Below are positions 8,524 to 16,701 of a stretch of DNA of 64,000 nucleotides, piece by piece. The position numbers and the translations under genes were made by a program. The notes under the pieces were generated by a model that was not told where the DNA came from, searched no databases, and saw nothing but the letters and a program-made list of their open reading frames with translations. Source of the DNA: an uncultured Ruminococcus sp. (GTDB taxonomy: Bacteria; Bacillota; Clostridia; Oscillospirales; Ruminococcaceae); contig CAJTYV010000004.1 of assembly GCA_910584195.1 (NCBI GenBank), positions 124,001 to 188,000 on the forward strand, in the 5' to 3' direction. Within the stretch, counting starts at the first letter, position 1; the number at the start of each line of letters is the position of its first letter.

Positions 8524-9981
8524 ATGTCAAAAAAAATAACGACAAGATTTGCCCCGTCTCCAACGGGTTTTATGCATATAGGAAATCTGCGTACAGCTTT
8601 GTATTCTTACCTTTTAGCTAAGTCGCAAGGCGGAAAATTCATTCTCCGTATTGAGGATACCGATCAGGAACGTCTTGTAGAAGGTGCTGCAGATGTTATT
8701 CTCGATACGCTTAAAGCTACCGGCATCAGTTATGATGAAGGTCCAGTAGTGGGTGGTGAACACGGTCCGTATATACAGAGTGAGCGTTTGCCGATTTATC
8801 GTGAATATGCCGAAAAGCTGATCAACAGCGGTCATGCTTATTACTGCTTTTGCTCAAAAGAAAGGCTGGACTCCTTAAAGGATGAAAACGGAATAGGCGG
8901 ATATGACGGCCATTGCCGTGAAATGAATTATACTTCTGAGGATGCAGAACGTCATAAGTCTGAAGGCGGTCATGTGGTAATTCGTCAGAAAATGCCGACA
9001 GAGGGTAAAACATCATATGTTGACATGGTTTACGGAGAAGTAGAAATAGATCATTCCGAGCTTCGCGATCAGGTTCTTATTAAGGATGACGGTTATCCTA
9101 CGTACAATTTTTGTCACATTATAGACGACTATCTCATGGGAGTTACGCATGTTGTACGGGGAAACGAGTATCTTACTTCAACGCCGAAATACTGTCTACT
9201 TTATGATGCTTTTAATTGGGAAAGACCAACGTATGTACATCTTCCGCTGCTTATGGGAAAGGACGGCGAAGGAAAGGTTTCAAAGCTCTCAAAGCGTCAC
9301 GGTGCAGTAAGCTTTCAGGATCTTGTAAACGATGGATTCCTTCCGGAAGCTATCGTGAACTATATTGCACTTCTCGGTTGGTGTCCGAAAGATACGAATC
9401 AGGAATTTTTTACAATGGAAGAACTTAAAGATAACTTTTCTATTGAAGGGCTAAGTAAATCGCCTGCGGTTTTCGATTATGAAAAGCTTAAATGGTTTAA
9501 TTCTGAGTATATAAAAAAGCTTCCCTGCGATGTTTACGAGAGAAAAGCTCTTCCGGTACTTGACGAGATATGCGAAACTCATGTCAATAAAAAGAAGTTA
9601 GCGGAACTGCTTCATACGAGAATTTCTTATTTCAATGAAATACGGGATATGGCGGAATTTGTTACAAACCGTTTGCCTATGAGTTCAGAATTGTATACGA
9701 ATAAGAAGAATAAAACAACTCCTGAAATCTGTAAAGAAATACTGGAGGATTGTCTGCCAATTCTTGAGAATACAAGAGAATGGAACAATGACTCTTTATT
9801 TACCGTACTTAAAGAATATGCGGCATCAAAGGAAAAGAAAGCCGGCGCCGTAATGTGGGCTGTCCGTATTGCGGTTGGTCGTCAGGCAGTTACACCAGGA
9901 GGAGCAACCGAACTTATGGAAGTTTTCGGAAAGAATGAATCCATTGAACGTATAAAACTTGCGATTCAGGAATTAGGATAA
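8524..9981 (+). CDS. gltX: glutamate--tRNA ligase
   Basis: A 485-residue class I aminoacyl-tRNA synthetase charging tRNA-Glu (in Clostridia often also tRNA-Gln for the amidation route). The HIGH motif occurs as PSPTGFMHIGNLRTALY near residue 11, and the KMSKS motif as KLSKR at residues 254-258. The C-terminal anticodon-binding region is present. The frame is open from 8209 inside the previous gene, but AAGGAG at 8512-8517 selects the ATG at 8524. A bidirectional terminator follows. Confidence 0.97.
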   Translation: MSKKITTRFAPSPTGFMHIGNLRTALYSYLLAKSQGGKFILRIEDTDQERLVEGAADVILDTLKATGISYDEGPVVGGEHGPYIQSERLPIYREYAEKLINSGHAYYCFCSKERLDSLKDENGIGGYDGHCREMNYTSEDAERHKSEGGHVVIRQKMPTEGKTSYVDMVYGEVEIDHSELRDQVLIKDDGYPTYNFCHIIDDYLMGVTHVVRGNEYLTSTPKYCLLYDAFNWERPTYVHLPLLMGKDGEGKVSKLSKRHGAVSFQDLVNDGFLPEAIVNYIALLGWCPKDTNQEFFTMEELKDNFSIEGLSKSPAVFDYEKLKWFNSEYIKKLPCDVYERKALPVLDEICETHVNKKKLAELLHTRISYFNEIRDMAEFVTNRLPMSSELYTNKKNKTTPEICKEILEDCLPILENTREWNNDSLFTVLKEYAASKEKKAGAVMWAVRIAVGRQAVTPGGATELMEVFGKNESIERIKLAIQELG

Positions 9982-9992
9982 AAACATAACGC

Positions 9993-10029
9993 AAAAACCC
10001 GAAAGGAATTTACACCTTTCGGGTTTTTT
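9993..10029. terminator. bidirectional intrinsic terminator between gltX and the diguanylate cyclase
   Basis: An 11-bp perfect stem (9996-10006 with 10015-10025), 8-base loop, T run on the right and A run on the left. It therefore works for gltX on the plus strand and for the minus-strand gene whose stop codon abuts it. Confidence 0.9.
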
Positions 10030-11288
10030 CATACTATACAAACACGATTTTTTCCTGTTTTCTTTGCCTGATAAAGTCCGCCGTCCACGCGTATGCAAAG
10101 AGAATCAGATGTATCGTCGGGTTTTACCTGAGTGACGCCGAGACTTATAGTCTGTGACCTCATATTGGGAAAAGCTGTGTTGGCAAAACATTGGCGTAAA
10201 AACTCTGCAATATACGCGGCGGCAGTTATTTCCGTATCGTGGAGGAGCAGCATAAATTCTTCTCCGCCCCAGCGACCAGCCGAAAATTTTCCCTTAAAGG
10301 ACGGTTGATTATTTTTAAGAATATCAGACAATGTTACTATAACAACATCTCCCTGCTGATGACCATAGCAGTCGTTAACATGCTTGAAATTATCTATATC
10401 AAGCATAATAACGGAAAAAATGCCGCCGTTTTTACGGTAACCTTCAACGGCATCGTCTATACGATTCTGTATTTCCTTGCGGTTGTATAGTCCGGTAAGT
10501 CCATCAATAATTGCGGCATTTTTAAGCTGACGTTTTAATCTCTCATGCTCTGTAACATTGTTGAGCAATCCTATAATTCCTGTTATATTACCGTTTTGAT
10601 CCTTAATAGGCTCTTTGAACACTTCAAAATATTCTTGAATATTATCAACGTTTATTTCGATAATGTAATTATCTCCTTTACCTGTTCTGACGACCTCCAT
10701 ATCCTTTTCCATAGCAATTTTAGCATTTTCTCTGTCCTTACGTATATCCAGATCGGTTTTTCCGCGTATTGTCCAGTCGGGGTCGCTGGAATGGTCAAGG
10801 TGATGCCAGTAATGAGTAGCAAAAATGTATCGTCCGTTAGCGTCTTTAAGGTATATATTAGAGGGCAATTCTTTAAGCATACGTTCGATCTCGTAAAATG
10901 AAGCGGAGTCCTTGATGTGGATAGCATTTTCAATACGGTTTTTTACCGTAACCTTCTGAAACGGCATAGTGATAAAATCAACCGCGTTATAGTCAAGACA
11001 TTTAAGTTCCGCATCGTTTTGTGGGCTGCCTGCAATTATCAGAAGGGGGATGAAAGCGAAGCGTCCGTTTTGTACTGATTGTTTTAAAAATGTGTAATTA
11101 TTTAACGTTGCCTGCTCTGAATCCATAATAACTGCGTTGACTTCTTTAAATATCGAGTTCCAGTTTTGGAGAAGCTCATCGGTGGAATTTGCTTGTATAA
11201 AATCGTATGAATCCGACATAAGCTCAATTAGTATTTTTATCTCCGTACTGTTACCGATAAGAAGTATTTTTTTTAATTTTGAAGTCAT
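10029..11288 (-). CDS. diguanylate cyclase with degenerate receiver and PAS domain
   Basis: A 419-residue cytoplasmic signalling protein: receiver-like domain (about 1-125), PAS/PAC (about 135-255), GGDEF (about 260-419). The active site reads GGEEF in RWGGEEF, so cyclic-di-GMP synthesis is expected. No RxxD inhibitory site stands just upstream, so product inhibition of the usual kind is unlikely. The receiver keeps an Asp in VIMDSE, but the N-terminal acidic pair is replaced (LLIGNST) and the conserved Lys reads MPF instead of KPF, suggesting a pseudo-receiver. AGGTGA precedes the ATG. No transmembrane segment was seen. It stands alone, and its upstream gap holds an unexplained structured region. 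Confidence 0.93.
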   Translation of the reverse strand: MTSKLKKILLIGNSTEIKILIELMSDSYDFIQANSTDELLQNWNSIFKEVNAVIMDSEQATLNNYTFLKQSVQNGRFAFIPLLIIAGSPQNDAELKCLDYNAVDFITMPFQKVTVKNRIENAIHIKDSASFYEIERMLKELPSNIYLKDANGRYIFATHYWHHLDHSSDPDWTIRGKTDLDIRKDRENAKIAMEKDMEVVRTGKGDNYIIEINVDNIQEYFEVFKEPIKDQNGNITGIIGLLNNVTEHERLKRQLKNAAIIDGLTGLYNRKEIQNRIDDAVEGYRKNGGIFSVIMLDIDNFKHVNDCYGHQQGDVVIVTLSDILKNNQPSFKGKFSAGRWGGEEFMLLLHDTEITAAAYIAEFLRQCFANTAFPNMRSQTISLGVTQVKPDDTSDSLCIRVDGGLYQAKKTGKNRVCIV

Positions 11289-11309
11289 ATCTTCACCTCA
11301 GTAATACAT

Positions 11310-11540
11310 TTTTATATCAGTCAAAATATAAACACGGTCGATGTCTCAGTCTCACCTGTCGGTTCGGTCGGTGATTCTTCTTCGCAGATGTCTCCACCGG
11401 AGATCCGCGCCCTATTAGGCGGCGAACACCTTTAGATCCAGTCAGAAATACAATCTCCGACTGAATCCGGTATACTGCCTTAAGTCATATGCTTGTTGAA
11501 AGCGAGACTTTGAATTTATGCCAACAGATTGAATAAAGCA
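11310..11540. other. structured intergenic region, candidate leader RNA or small RNA
   Basis: The gap between the two minus-strand genes is GC-richer than its surroundings. Nested complementary segments are visible when read on the minus strand: ACCGGA with TCCGGT enclosing CAGTC/GACTG and CGCC/GGCG hairpins, then a TCACC/GGTGA hairpin and a direct repeat GAGACATC. I do not recognise it as a known riboswitch class or as 6S, tmRNA, SRP or RNase P RNA. It could be the leader of the diguanylate cyclase gene or an independent RNA. Confidence 0.4.
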
Positions 11541-11567
11541 GTTATATTCAAAGATGAATGCTATTTT

Positions 11568-13589
11568 TTATTCTGATTGCTGTTCATCGGTTTTAACGAA
11601 TTGACTTTCATGTCGTGTAAAGAAATCAGTTTTCGGAGGCAAAAACTTCAGTTTATGATTTTTCTCTGTGAAATATGTAAGCGGCTCGAAAATAGTCTCC
11701 CATGACCAGATACGTTCGTCGACCTGTAAATATTCGCGAATCTTTTCAGTTCCGAAAGGCGCTAATGGGTGAAGCAAAACGGCTGCTGTACGTATCATAT
11801 GGAAAAGGTTAGCCAAAGCTTGAGAGGTGAACGCCTTGTCGGAAGTGTCTCCGTTAAGAGCTTTAGCCATGTATTTGCTGCCGTTTCTGATGTAACTGTC
11901 GAGTACATATGTACACTGGTGAAATGCAAATTTTGCCATATATCGTTCATATTCAAGCACAGCTTTTTTTGCGTCGGCAATAATATTTTCTTCGGGAGCT
12001 AAGTCGGGAAGAATGCCGTCAAATTCTTTTTGCGTAGTATAGAATGCAGTTCTTATCATTCGGTTATAAACGTTTGACAGCAGCAAACCGTCCTTTACAA
12101 CAGGGTCGGAATCTTCGGGAGCTGCGCTTGGATTGAAAGGTTTAGGCATAAAGCTTACTGAGCGCTGTCCGAGTCCTAAACCAAGCCAATGCATACGGAG
12201 CTGTTCAGGTGTGTAGTAATTCAGCAGTTCATCAGCCATAGGCGGTTTGACCGCACCTGAGCTTGACGCTTTTTTATCAAGGAATAGTATGTGATGGTTT
12301 GCTACGATTACGGGCATCTGCAGTTCGCCTTCAGGAGGATTTGCTGTTCTTTCATCTGCGGACTGCTGAGCCATCCACATGGCAGGTTCGGCAATTCCGT
12401 AGAAGTATATATTGTCCTGACCAATAAACTGATAAACTGTAGACTCCTTGCTGCACCAGTAATCCTTCCATTCATTGCGTTCGTGACCGATAGATTCGAG
12501 ATATGTTTCGGTAAACGATATTGGAGCCCAAAGCGATTCAGGCCATACCCATACTGTAAGTCCTTCGACATCGTCCATTACGGGAGCGGGAACGCCCCAT
12601 TCGATATTTCCCGTAAGACGGAAGGGGACAAGAGTTTTTCCGGTTCTGTAGCGTATACCGTTTTCTGTTAGAATACGGCATGCTTTGTCGCAGTCTGAAA
12701 GACGGGTAAACTCAATAGTAAATGAGGGCTTTTTTTTCTCCTCAATGTAAGTATGTTCAGGCATTGAATTTTTCAAAGAAAAGTATTTTTCTTCAAATTC
12801 CCGTTTAATATATATAACGGGATTTTTCAGAAATTCGTCAATTGTTTTCCATACTACAGGACGGATATCCTTACGTTTTTTCAGTTCCTCAACCCAATTT
12901 TTCATAAGCTGTTCATAATCGCGCAGCTTGAAATACCAGTTTGTAACAGGCTTCATCGTTGGAGTTTTTCCTGTTAAAGTGCTTACGGGATTAATAAGAT
13001 TTTCGGGCATGTACTGATGACCGAGGTCGCATTCATCGGCGTATCCTTTTTCGGAAGTACATCCCTCGACGGGACATTTACCGATGACCTGCCTGCCGTT
13101 GAGGAAACAGCCAGCTTCTTCATCGTAAAACTGCATGGTAGTAATTTGACTGAGCTGTCCTTTTTTATGGAGAGAACTTATGAAGCGATCAGTCACGTCG
13201 GCGTGTATTTCTTTTGAACGTCCAAGACCGGAGGCGGCGTAAAGATTTGGTGAAATACCGTACCTTTCGAGAGTTGCTTTCTGTTTATCATGATTGGATT
13301 GAACAAAATCCGTGAGTGAGCCGCTGAATTCACCTTTTTCAGCCTTTATGCGCCATCCCTCGGCAATAGGAGAACCGTAGCAGTCGGTTCCCGTTACAAA
13401 AATGACATTATCATTGCCGATGCGGTCGCGAAGAAAACGCGCGTATGTATCAGCGAAAACAAGCATACCTCCGACATGACCGAAATGAAGCTCTTTATTG
13501 CCATAGGGCATACCGCCTGTAATTACAGCGCGCTTCGGAAACTGCGGACGTGGTATCTCAAAATTCTTTTTATCTTTTTTATCAGACAT
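11568..13589 (-). CDS. methionyl-tRNA-synthetase-like class I tRNA ligase with altered KMSKS motif
   Basis: A 673-residue class I ligase of the MetG family. The HIGH motif is HFGH (residues 35-38), a Cys/His metal knuckle CPVEGC...CDLGH follows, then WGVPAP and FIGQDNIYF, which are typical of MetRS. Where KMSKS is expected the protein reads KKASSSG (residues 439-445), followed by a long divergent stretch. No C-terminal tRNA-binding (Trbp111-like) domain is seen. GAAAGGA precedes the ATG. It may be the cell's MetRS or a paralogue with another role; the window cannot tell. Its consensus promoter is divergent from that of the Bce-type regulator. Confidence 0.85.
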   Translation of the reverse strand: MSDKKDKKNFEIPRPQFPKRAVITGGMPYGNKELHFGHVGGMLVFADTYARFLRDRIGNDNVIFVTGTDCYGSPIAEGWRIKAEKGEFSGSLTDFVQSNHDKQKATLERYGISPNLYAASGLGRSKEIHADVTDRFISSLHKKGQLSQITTMQFYDEEAGCFLNGRQVIGKCPVEGCTSEKGYADECDLGHQYMPENLINPVSTLTGKTPTMKPVTNWYFKLRDYEQLMKNWVEELKKRKDIRPVVWKTIDEFLKNPVIYIKREFEEKYFSLKNSMPEHTYIEEKKKPSFTIEFTRLSDCDKACRILTENGIRYRTGKTLVPFRLTGNIEWGVPAPVMDDVEGLTVWVWPESLWAPISFTETYLESIGHERNEWKDYWCSKESTVYQFIGQDNIYFYGIAEPAMWMAQQSADERTANPPEGELQMPVIVANHHILFLDKKASSSGAVKPPMADELLNYYTPEQLRMHWLGLGLGQRSVSFMPKPFNPSAAPEDSDPVVKDGLLLSNVYNRMIRTAFYTTQKEFDGILPDLAPEENIIADAKKAVLEYERYMAKFAFHQCTYVLDSYIRNGSKYMAKALNGDTSDKAFTSQALANLFHMIRTAAVLLHPLAPFGTEKIREYLQVDERIWSWETIFEPLTYFTEKNHKLKFLPPKTDFFTRHESQFVKTDEQQSE

Positions 13590-13664
13590 AAGAATGATCC
13601 TTTCTTTTAAACAATGCGAAATTTATTACAGCAGAATTATGTATATCACAATAACCCAAGATAC

Positions 13665-13693
13665 ATTATAGCACATTTTACAGGTTTTTGCAA
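13665..13693 (-). promoter_or_regulatory. sigma-A promoter of the MetRS-like gene
   Basis: On the minus strand TTGCAA (13693-13688), 17-bp spacer, TATAAT (13670-13665). The leader is about 70 bases and too short for a T-box. It is back to back with the plus-strand promoter at 13706, so the two regions share about 12 bp of intervening DNA. Confidence 0.75.
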
Positions 13694-13705
13694 GTATTTT
13701 TTTGA

Positions 13706-13734
13706 TTGACAGAAAATAATTATTGTTGTATAAT
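13706..13734 (+). promoter_or_regulatory. sigma-A promoter of the Bce-type two-component genes
   Basis: Perfect TTGACA (13706-13711), 17-bp spacer, TATAAT (13729-13734), about 32 bases before the response regulator start. It suggests constitutive expression of the sensor pair, with the transporter under a separate regulated promoter. Confidence 0.85.
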
Positions 13735-13772
13735 AATATCCAAAGAAAAATTCATAAAGGAAGGAAAGAAAA

Positions 13773-14444
13773 ATGTACAGAATATATATAGTTGAAGATG
13801 AACGTACAATTGCGGAGCATATGAAGAAACAACTTGAAAAATGGGGATATACTGTAAAATGCAGCGAATGCTTCAACGATATTATAAGAGAATTTACAGA
13901 ATTTGATCCTCATATAGTTCTTATGGATGTTATGCTGCCTTTTTTTAACGGATACCATTGGTGCATGGAAATCAGACGCATATCGGAAGTTCCGATAGTT
14001 TTCATTTCTTCGGCGGCAGACAATATGAATATAGTTATGGCGATGAATATGGGGGGCGATGATTTTATCCCCAAGCCTGTTGACCTGAATGTTATGACTG
14101 CGAAAATACAGGCAATGCTCAGGCGGACGTACGATATGGGAAGTAAAATTCCCGTACTTGAGCATAAAGGCGCTGTTTTGAATCTTAATGATACTACTCT
14201 TATGTATAATGGGAATATTATTGAGCTTACAAAGAATGATTTCCGTATTTTGCAGACGCTTATGGAAAACAGGGGACGTGTTGTCAGCCGTGATACTCTT
14301 ATGAACAAGCTGTGGCAGATAGATTGCTATGTTGAGGAAAATACTCTTACTGTCAACGTTACACGCCTGCGTAAAAAACTCGAAGCCGCAGGGCTTACGG
14401 ACTTTATTAAAACAAAAGTGGGAGCAGGTTATATAATAGAATGA
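13773..14444 (+). CDS. BceR-type OmpR-family response regulator
   Basis: A 223-residue receiver plus winged-helix DNA-binding regulator. The receiver has the acidic pair in VEDE, phospho-acceptor Asp51 in LMDVMLP and Lys in PKPVD; the C-terminal trans_reg_C domain ends with VGAGYII. GGAAGG precedes the ATG. It overlaps the following kinase by four bases (ATGA) and is followed by an ABC transporter, the layout of bacitracin/lantibiotic sensing BceRS-AB systems in Firmicutes. Likely target: the phased TGTYAC repeats upstream of the transporter. Confidence 0.93.
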   Translation: MYRIYIVEDERTIAEHMKKQLEKWGYTVKCSECFNDIIREFTEFDPHIVLMDVMLPFFNGYHWCMEIRRISEVPIVFISSAADNMNIVMAMNMGGDDFIPKPVDLNVMTAKIQAMLRRTYDMGSKIPVLEHKGAVLNLNDTTLMYNGNIIELTKNDFRILQTLMENRGRVVSRDTLMNKLWQIDCYVEENTLTVNVTRLRKKLEAAGLTDFIKTKVGAGYIIE

Positions 14445-15427
14445 AATTGTTTTTTAAATATATTTATCAATGCAGAAAAACATTTGTGTTCTTTCTTGTT
14501 TTCACTCTTGTCTCATACGGAGTATTTGAATTATATGATACTAACAGCGAAGCCGTGATTTATGCATTTTTAATATGCGCTGTTATCGGAGTTTCATCTG
14601 CATGTATGGGATTTTTGCGCTTTCGCAAACGATGCGCCATGTTGAACGATATTTATGAAAATCTGCCGTTTATGACGGAGCAGCTGCCTCCTCCTGATGA
14701 TATAACTCAGGAAATATTTTGTGAGATGATAGTGAAGCTCCACGATATAAATCAGAACAATTTAACGAGAATAAACGGTATAAGACAAGATAATACCGAT
14801 TATTTCACTGTCTGGGTCCATCAGATTAAAACTCCTATAGCATCTATGCAGATGATATTGCAGAATGAAGAAAACGACATGTGCCGTGAACTTAATGCAG
14901 AGCTTTTCAGAATAGAGCAGTATGCTGAAATGGCGCTTCAATATATCCGTTTGGACAGCAGTACAAACGATCTGCTGATAAGACAGTACAATATAGACAG
15001 CATAATCAGACAGGCAGTCAGAAGATATGCGCCGCTGTTTATAAGAAGAAAGATACGTCTGGAGTACGAGCCTGTTTCCGCCAAAATCCTGACAGATGAA
15101 AAATGGCTTCTTTTTGTTGTGGAGCAGCTTCTTTCAAATGCCGTTAAGTATACCTATTCCGGAAGCGTTTCAATATCGTTTTCAGATAATATACTTAAGG
15201 TTTTGGACACGGGAATAGGTATTTCTTCAGAGGATCTTCCGAGAATCTTTGAAAAAGGATATACGGGTATGAGCGGACGTAAAGAGAAAAAATCCACCGG
15301 ACTTGGATTGTATCTTTGCAAAACAGTATGCGGAAAGCTTGGACATAAAATTTACGCTGAATCTACGGTAGGAAAAGGAACTGTAATTTATGTTGACCTT
15401 TCCATAACAGAGCTTGATTTTGAGTAA
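14441..15427 (+). CDS. BceS-type intramembrane-sensing histidine kinase
   Basis: A 328-residue kinase with two N-terminal transmembrane helices (about 13-33 and 38-57) and almost no extracellular loop, as in intramembrane-sensing kinases that receive their signal from the partner permease. The H box is WVHQIKTP with His127, followed by the HATPase motifs LLSNAVKYT, DTGIGI and STGLGLYLCK. It overlaps the regulator gene by four bases, so the pair is translationally coupled. Confidence 0.93.
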   Translation: MKLFFKYIYQCRKTFVFFLVFTLVSYGVFELYDTNSEAVIYAFLICAVIGVSSACMGFLRFRKRCAMLNDIYENLPFMTEQLPPPDDITQEIFCEMIVKLHDINQNNLTRINGIRQDNTDYFTVWVHQIKTPIASMQMILQNEENDMCRELNAELFRIEQYAEMALQYIRLDSSTNDLLIRQYNIDSIIRQAVRRYAPLFIRRKIRLEYEPVSAKILTDEKWLLFVVEQLLSNAVKYTYSGSVSISFSDNILKVLDTGIGISSEDLPRIFEKGYTGMSGRKEKKSTGLGLYLCKTVCGKLGHKIYAESTVGKGTVIYVDLSITELDFE

Positions 15428-15428
15428 T

Positions 15429-15503
15429 GTTACAAAAGTGTCACATAAAATATTCAAAATGTCACCCGATTCGATGTTGAACTCAAAAGCGCTGTGATAT
15501 AAT
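15429..15503 (+). promoter_or_regulatory. regulated promoter of the Bce-type transporter with phased TGTYAC repeats
   Basis: Three direct repeats TGTTAC (15429), TGTCAC (15439) and TGTCAC (15460) are spaced 10 and 21 bp apart, one and two helical turns, as expected for a tandemly bound OmpR-family regulator. They lie just upstream of a TATAAT at 15498-15503. The -35 is poor (TTGAAC at 15477, 15-bp spacer), consistent with activator dependence. Confidence 0.6.
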
Positions 15504-15515
15504 AATTACAGAAGT

Positions 15516-15790
15516 TCAGGAAAGAGCGGAGAACCTTCCTCCACAGGTTCTTGCAAAGACAATATGTAAATGACGACATAACAGCTTGTTTCCTGATGCT
15601 TCTCAAAGAGCTTATTCAGCATTCCGAGCGTAAAGGCTAAGACCCATTTGAAATGATTTGCAGTTTCTCTCCTTGTACTCCGGAATTATGCCTGATAATG
15701 ATTTTATTTTTGTTTATAAATCAGTATAAAAAGTGCGCAGAGAATGCTGGATGCCGGCTCTGAAATTTACAGAAAAAGGAGTCAGAAAAA
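15516..15790 (+). promoter_or_regulatory. long folded leader of the transporter mRNA
   Basis: About 280 non-coding bases separate the predicted transcription start from the ATPase gene. TCAGGAAA (15516-15523) is fully complementary to TTTCCTGA (15589-15596) and encloses an AGAACCT/AGGTTCT hairpin; a second hairpin ATGCT/AGCAT follows around 15597-15622. No terminator-like T run is paired with these, so the role is unknown. Confidence 0.45.
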
Positions 15791-16555
15791 ATGCCATTAT
15801 TAAATGTGACGAATCTTGAAAAAATTTATACGACACGTTTCGGTGGAAATCAAGTAAGGGCTTTGACAAATGTAAACTTTTCCGTTGAAGCGGGAGAATA
15901 CGTAGCTATCATGGGAGAATCCGGCTCGGGAAAAACGACACTGCTGAATATTCTTGCAGCGTTGGATAAGCCGACCGGCGGAGAAGTTCTTCTTGACGGA
16001 GAACCTTTGTCTAAAATCAAGGATAAAGAGCTTTCGGCGTTCAGGCGTGAAAAGCTGGGCTTTGTATTTCAGGATTTTAATCTTCTTGATAATTTCAGTC
16101 TGAGAGATAATATTTTTTTGCCATTGGTACTGTCAGGCAGAAAATATGATGAAATGCAGAAGCGTGTGCTGCCTGTTGCCAACCGGCTTGGTATAATGGA
16201 ACTGTTAAATAAATACCCTTACGAGGTATCGGGTGGACAAAAGCAGCGAACTGCGGTAGCGAGAGCGATAATCACAAATCCTAAGCTTATACTTGCGGAC
16301 GAACCGACAGGAGCTCTTGATTCAAAATCAACAAAAAATCTGCTTGATATTTTTTCGGATATTAACCGTTCGGGACAGACTATTCTTACGGTAACTCATT
16401 CTTCAAGAGCGGCAAGCCGTGCGGGACGTGTTATGTTCATTAAGGATGGAGAAGTATTTCATCAGATATATAGGGGAAACAATTCGGATGAAGAAATGTT
16501 TAAAAAGATTTCCGATACCCTCACATTGCTTGCATCAGGCGGTGATTTGACATGA
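15791..16555 (+). CDS. BceA-type ABC transporter ATPase
   Basis: A 254-residue ATPase of the MacB/LolD/BceA group. Walker A GESGSGKTT (about 42-50), Q loop VFQDFN, signature SGGQKQR, Walker B LILADEPTGALD and the H-loop VTHS are all present. AAAGGAG precedes the ATG. It partners the FtsX-like permease downstream to remove antimicrobial peptides or free cell-wall precursors, and signals to the kinase. Its TGA overlaps the start of the small membrane protein gene. Confidence 0.95.
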   Translation: MPLLNVTNLEKIYTTRFGGNQVRALTNVNFSVEAGEYVAIMGESGSGKTTLLNILAALDKPTGGEVLLDGEPLSKIKDKELSAFRREKLGFVFQDFNLLDNFSLRDNIFLPLVLSGRKYDEMQKRVLPVANRLGIMELLNKYPYEVSGGQKQRTAVARAIITNPKLILADEPTGALDSKSTKNLLDIFSDINRSGQTILTVTHSSRAASRAGRVMFIKDGEVFHQIYRGNNSDEEMFKKISDTLTLLASGGDLT

Positions 16556-16701
16556 TAGGAATATTCTGCACAAAGCGTGCGGATGACAATGTCCGCAAAA
16601 ATAAAAAAAGTATACGTCTCTATATGCTTCTTTGCTTATTTACCGTAGGTTTATATTGCGTTATGAGAGCGATCGTTAGGAATAAGAGAGGTGATTTATA
16701 A
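16552..16701 (+). CDS. 49-residue single-span membrane protein between ATPase and permease
   Basis: A complete ORF starting with ATG at 16552 (overlapping the ATPase stop as ATGA) and ending with TAA at 16699-16701, which overlaps the permease ATG (TAATG). The product begins MIGIFCTKRADD, has a basic stretch (KNKKS), then one hydrophobic helix of about 18 residues (LYMLLCLFTVGLYCVMRAIV region) and a basic tail RNKRGDL. Exact coupling on both sides argues that it is translated. I do not recognise the family; a small subunit or modulator of the Bce-type complex is an inference. Confidence 0.7.
   Translation: MIGIFCTKRADDNVRKNKKSIRLYMLLCLFTVGLYCVMRAIVRNKRGDL

Noticed and set aside
11310..11540. 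Possible twister ribozyme because of GCCTAATA near a GGGC stretch on the minus strand
   Set aside because: The other conserved twister strands (CCAAGCCCGG-like and GGAGG-like) are absent.
11289..11567. T-box leader for the MetRS-like gene
   Set aside because: The region lies downstream of that gene on its own strand; its true leader (13590-13665) is only about 70 bases and has no T-box sequence.
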